DNA from: Bacillus sp. MRMR6
Lineage (GTDB): Bacteria; Bacillota; Bacilli; Bacillales; Cytobacillaceae
Direction of reading: 5' to 3'
NCBI RefSeq assembly: GCF_001940785.1
Contig: NZ_MSLS01000010.1
Location: 7,478 to 62,758, forward strand
DNA length: 55,281 nt
Part shown: in pieces, positions 52,917 through 55,281 of the stretch
Layout: every line of letters starts with the position of its first letter
Numbering within the stretch: the stretch's first letter is position 1
Notes under the pieces: generated by a model
What the model was told of the DNA's origin: nothing
Database searches by the model: none
Seen by the model: only the letters and a program-made list of their open reading frames with translations
Position numbers and translations under genes: made by a program

Positions 52917-53093
52917 TTAATTACGATTTTGTAATTCTTCTTCGAAAAAAAATGTAGTGGGATATTCTTTTACTATATACGAGTATCTTTTCATATTTTT
53001 TACATATTGTGATTTCATAATAGTTACTTCTTCGCCAGTTTCTTTGATACTGACTGTTTGCCCGGTTTTATAGCTATTATTTTGACTCCTCAA
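52917..53093 (-). CDS. Small hypothetical protein, 58 residues
   Basis: Basic, mostly beta in character: TGQTVSIKETGEEVTIMKSQ followed by RYSYIVKEYPTTFFFEEEL, reminiscent of a small SH3/KOW-like barrel. TTG at 53093 is the best start because GGGGTG precedes it and because a -10 box TATACT lies at 53124-53129, inside the longer frame. Family not recognised. Confidence 0.62.
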   Translation of the reverse strand: MRSQNNSYKTGQTVSIKETGEEVTIMKSQYVKNMKRYSYIVKEYPTTFFFEEELQNRN

Positions 53094-53249
53094 AGTCGAC
53101 ACCCCTTTTTTAGTTCCTACTTTAGTATACCACAAATTAAGTTAGAGTTTCTGTGATTGAAAATGGAAAATATGATAAATCGAAAATTAACCCACTTTCT
53201 TTGAATTGAGGGTTAACTATGTTATGCTTTAAAAAAGTGAGGTGTCATT

Positions 53250-53474
53250 TTGACGAATTTTAAAGCGAAAAAGAGTAACCTCGAGCATTTATTAAATAAG
53301 AATAACATGGATTTAGATGGGTTAGAACGCAACACTAGTATCCCGAAAGATCAACTTGATAAATATATGACAAAGAAAATTATGAATTTGAGTACAGCCA
53401 TGACCATTTCTAAAGAATTAAATTGCCAGATTGAGGATCTTTATGATTGGGTAGAAGACGAAAAAGTCGTTTAA
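53250..53474 (+). CDS. Small helix-turn-helix (XRE/Cro-type) regulator
   Basis: 74 residues, essentially one HTH_3/HTH_26 domain: NLEHLLNKNNMDLDGLERN, TSIPKDQLDKYM and NLSTAMTISKELNCQIEDLYDWV. Only DNA binding is predicted; operator and targets unknown. TTG start with GAGGTG upstream. Terminator downstream. Confidence 0.78.
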   Translation: MTNFKAKKSNLEHLLNKNNMDLDGLERNTSIPKDQLDKYMTKKIMNLSTAMTISKELNCQIEDLYDWVEDEKVV

Positions 53475-53500
53475 TTTCTCAAAAGTTCACCACATGTATA

Positions 53501-53532
53501 AAATACCCCTAGTCAAACTAGAGGTATTTTTT
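53501..53532. terminator. Terminator between HTH and YvbH-like genes
   Basis: AATACCCCTAGT / ACTAGAGGTATT stem (one mismatch) with three-base loop and T-run. Confidence 0.88.
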
Positions 53533-53556
53533 CTTTGTTTGCTAAAGTGCTTTACA

Positions 53557-54171
53557 TTAATTGTTAATGTATTTATCGAACACGTAGCCAAAATCCTTAA
53601 TATTGTATTGTTTTTTTGTATCTTCAAGCCATTGGAAAGCAGCTTGGTTTAACATTTTAAACTGGACAACTAGATTATTATCTGAACTAGTCATTTTGCC
53701 TAAAGTGGTTGAGGCAACATCAAGGCTTTGTTTTGCGTTTTGAAGGGAAACCTCGTTCTCGCGGCTAATTTCTGCGATTTTAATGAGTGCCTTATATAGA
53801 TCCTTTACATCTTCAATATGTTTTTTATGAACATCAATCGAGAACGGTTGAGAGCCAATTTTAAATTTAATCTCTACATCAAGATCAACTGTGCCAGCCG
53901 TTTCAAGTTTAACATCCGAAATTCTATTGGCAGCATAACTATAGCGGTGTAACATGCGCTTCTTACTAGTTGCACTTGTACCATCTAGATGGATTAGGGC
54001 ATTATTTGTAAAACAATACTCATCTGATTTAGATTTAATTAGAAAGTATATCTTCTCATGATCCTCATGTAAAACATAATCATCTGCATCTACTTTGTCA
54101 TAGTTTTCAGGCTTAATGACAGATCCGACATCGCTTATTCCTAGAATATCAGCTGCTACTTTACCGAACAT
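53557..54171 (-). CDS. yvbH: PH-domain protein YvbH-like
   Basis: 204 residues. A bacterial PH domain (about 1-125: KVAADILGISDVGSVIKPEN, ADDYVLHEDHEKIYFLIKS, TAGTVDLDVEIKFKIG) is followed by a helical YvbH-type oligomerisation region (about 125-204) ending DFGYVFDKYINN. The ATG at 54171 gives the length and N-terminus remembered for B. subtilis YvbH; an in-frame TTG at 54237 lacks a ribosome site. Function unknown; bacterial PH proteins often respond to envelope stress. Confidence 0.82.
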   Translation of the reverse strand: MFGKVAADILGISDVGSVIKPENYDKVDADDYVLHEDHEKIYFLIKSKSDEYCFTNNALIHLDGTSATSKKRMLHRYSYAANRISDVKLETAGTVDLDVEIKFKIGSQPFSIDVHKKHIEDVKDLYKALIKIAEISRENEVSLQNAKQSLDVASTTLGKMTSSDNNLVVQFKMLNQAAFQWLEDTKKQYNIKDFGYVFDKYINN

Positions 54172-54376
54172 ACGCTCATCCCCAAATCGAAATTTTTTAG
54201 ACAATAAAAATACGTTTGTATTTTCAAAAGGTTCCAAACTATGATTGACAAATCAATTTATGCACAACGTTTTTATTGTATGCACTAATTATTTTAGAAC
54301 TTAAAATAACGATTTTTCTGAAATGTGGTAAAATATAGGAATAGAGTTAAAAGAGAATTGTTAAAAGGAGATAATT

Positions 54377-55281
54377 ATGCGTCCCATCATCTTAGGTTTA
54401 CTTGCTGCTTTCTTTTTTGCTTTTACGTTCATTTTAAATAGGTCAATGGATTTGGCAGGAGGAAGTTGGATCTGGAGTGCCTCGCTTCGTTATATTTTTA
54501 TGGTTCCTTTGCTTCTGCTTGTTGTTCTAGCAAGAAGAAACCTTAAAACCTTACTAATTGAGATGAAAAATAATCCGAGAGCGTGGCTAGTATGGAGCTT
54601 TGTTGGGTTTGTTTTATTTTATGGGCCTCTTTGTTTTTCGGCTGCGTACGCTCCTGGATGGATTGTCGCATCTACTTGGCAAGTTACGATTATATCCGGA
54701 TCCTTGCTGGCACCTTTATTTTACGAAAAAGTTATGACTAAAGATGGACCAATACGGGTAAAGGGTAAAATACCATTTAAAGGTTTGTCGCTCAGTTTAA
54801 TTATCCTGCTGGGGATTGTTTTGATGCAGGTAGAGCAGGCTAACCATTTAACATTCATTGAAATAGCTTTTGGAATAATCCCTATTATTGTTGCATCGTT
54901 TGCCTATCCTTTAGGAAATAGAAAGATGATGGAAGTATGCAGTGGGCGTCTTGATGTTTTTCAAAGAGTATTAGGGATGACAATTGCTAGTATGCCATTT
55001 TGGTTCGTTTTAGCTTTAACCGGCCTTGTGACTGTCGGACCACCGACTATGGGACAATCGATTCAATCTGGCATCGTTGCGATTACATCGGGAGTTATTG
55101 CTACCATTTTGTTTTTTCAAGCTACAGACCTTGTCAGAGGGAGTATGAAAAAGCTTGCCGCAGTTGAAGCTACACAAGCAATGGCAGTGTTGTTTTCTTT
55201 AATTGGAGAGCTTCTCTTTTTGAATTCAGCTTTTCCAACAATGAGTGCGTGGTTTGGAATGATTTTTGTTATGGTTGGTAT
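54377..55281 (+). CDS. EamA/multidrug-resistance efflux family transporter (3' end outside window)
   Basis: At least 301 residues in an open frame that runs off the right edge. About nine membrane segments are visible, starting RPIILGLLAAFFFAFTFIL, with NRSMDLAGGSWIWSASLRY, APGWIVASTWQVTIISGS and ATDLVRGSMKKLAAVEATQA. The fold and these loops match the drug/metabolite transporter superfamily (multidrug-resistance efflux transporter family). AAAAGGAG precedes the ATG. Confidence 0.82.
   Translation, partial: MRPIILGLLAAFFFAFTFILNRSMDLAGGSWIWSASLRYIFMVPLLLLVVLARRNLKTLLIEMKNNPRAWLVWSFVGFVLFYGPLCFSAAYAPGWIVASTWQVTIISGSLLAPLFYEKVMTKDGPIRVKGKIPFKGLSLSLIILLGIVLMQVEQANHLTFIEIAFGIIPIIVASFAYPLGNRKMMEVCSGRLDVFQRVLGMTIASMPFWFVLALTGLVTVGPPTMGQSIQSGIVAITSGVIATILFFQATDLVRGSMKKLAAVEATQAMAVLFSLIGELLFLNSAFPTMSAWFGMIFVMVG

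Noticed and set aside
1..55281. CRISPR array, prophage, intact IS element, rRNA or tRNA
   Set aside because: No regularly spaced direct repeats, transposase, integrase or phage structural genes, and no cloverleaf or rRNA-like sequence noticed.

Overview
The window looks like chromosome from a low-GC, endospore-forming, facultatively anaerobic Bacillaceae (Bacillus/Neobacillus/Mesobacillus type). The evidence is AT-rich DNA, strong AGGAGG-type ribosome sites, frequent GTG/TTG starts and intrinsic terminators after most genes. Spore-former markers are an H-type SASP, RacA and a Kin-type sensor kinase. Many best matches are to Bacillus subtilis families: NarK, YocH, ThrD, Mrp, NrnB, HelD and YvbH. 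I saw no rRNA, tRNA, CRISPR array, prophage or intact insertion sequence.

Bases 1-8200 form a redox/anaerobic block. A kinase with three PAS domains, cut by the left edge, is followed by a monomeric formate dehydrogenase. Its reading frame is interrupted by a UGA that is almost certainly selenocysteine: a bacterial SECIS hairpin with a GGUCU loop follows it. Next, after a LysM/3D wall protein, come two divergent-type nitrate/nitrite transporters. One has a PAS sensor domain fused to its C-terminus. A perfect Fnr palindrome and a degenerate one each sit about 41.5 bases upstream of the inferred start sites of the two transporter genes, and a third, weaker dyad sits similarly before the formate dehydrogenase. 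This is the most unusual part of the window.

Bases 8300-14500 hold an acyl-CoA dehydrogenase, small spore-type proteins, a lipoteichoic-acid synthase, an HD hydrolase, a decayed cation/proton antiporter and a 43-residue protein with an internal duplication. Bases 14650-21000 hold a three-gene ABC importer of the TrpXYZ class followed by the tyrosine-degradation genes (HPD, fumarylacetoacetase-like hydrolase, homogentisate dioxygenase), which suggests aromatic amino-acid uptake and catabolism.

Bases 21000-31000 hold a Nudix hydrolase, aspartokinase, a BusR-like c-di-AMP regulator next to the ruins of an osmoprotectant ABC ATPase, and a complete mrpABCDEFG Na+/H+ antiporter operon on the minus strand. 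Bases 31100-39100 mix a small M50 peptidase, nitroreductase, nitronate monooxygenase, NrnB, an acyltransferase, RacA and a second MerR/coiled-coil protein, and a HAD phosphatase.

Bases 39200-46700 contain a preQ1-I riboswitch before a queuosine-precursor transporter. A ydaO-type c-di-AMP riboswitch stands before a half-length Spo0M/arrestin-like protein. They are followed by a PLP enzyme, a CstR-like persulfide sensor, an L,D-transpeptidase, an ATP-grasp ligase and a YceI protein under an inverted-repeat operator. Bases 46700-55281 hold HelD, small stress/regulatory proteins, asparaginyl-tRNA synthetase behind a leader ORF and terminator (but no T-box), a YvbH-like PH protein and a drug/metabolite exporter cut by the right edge.
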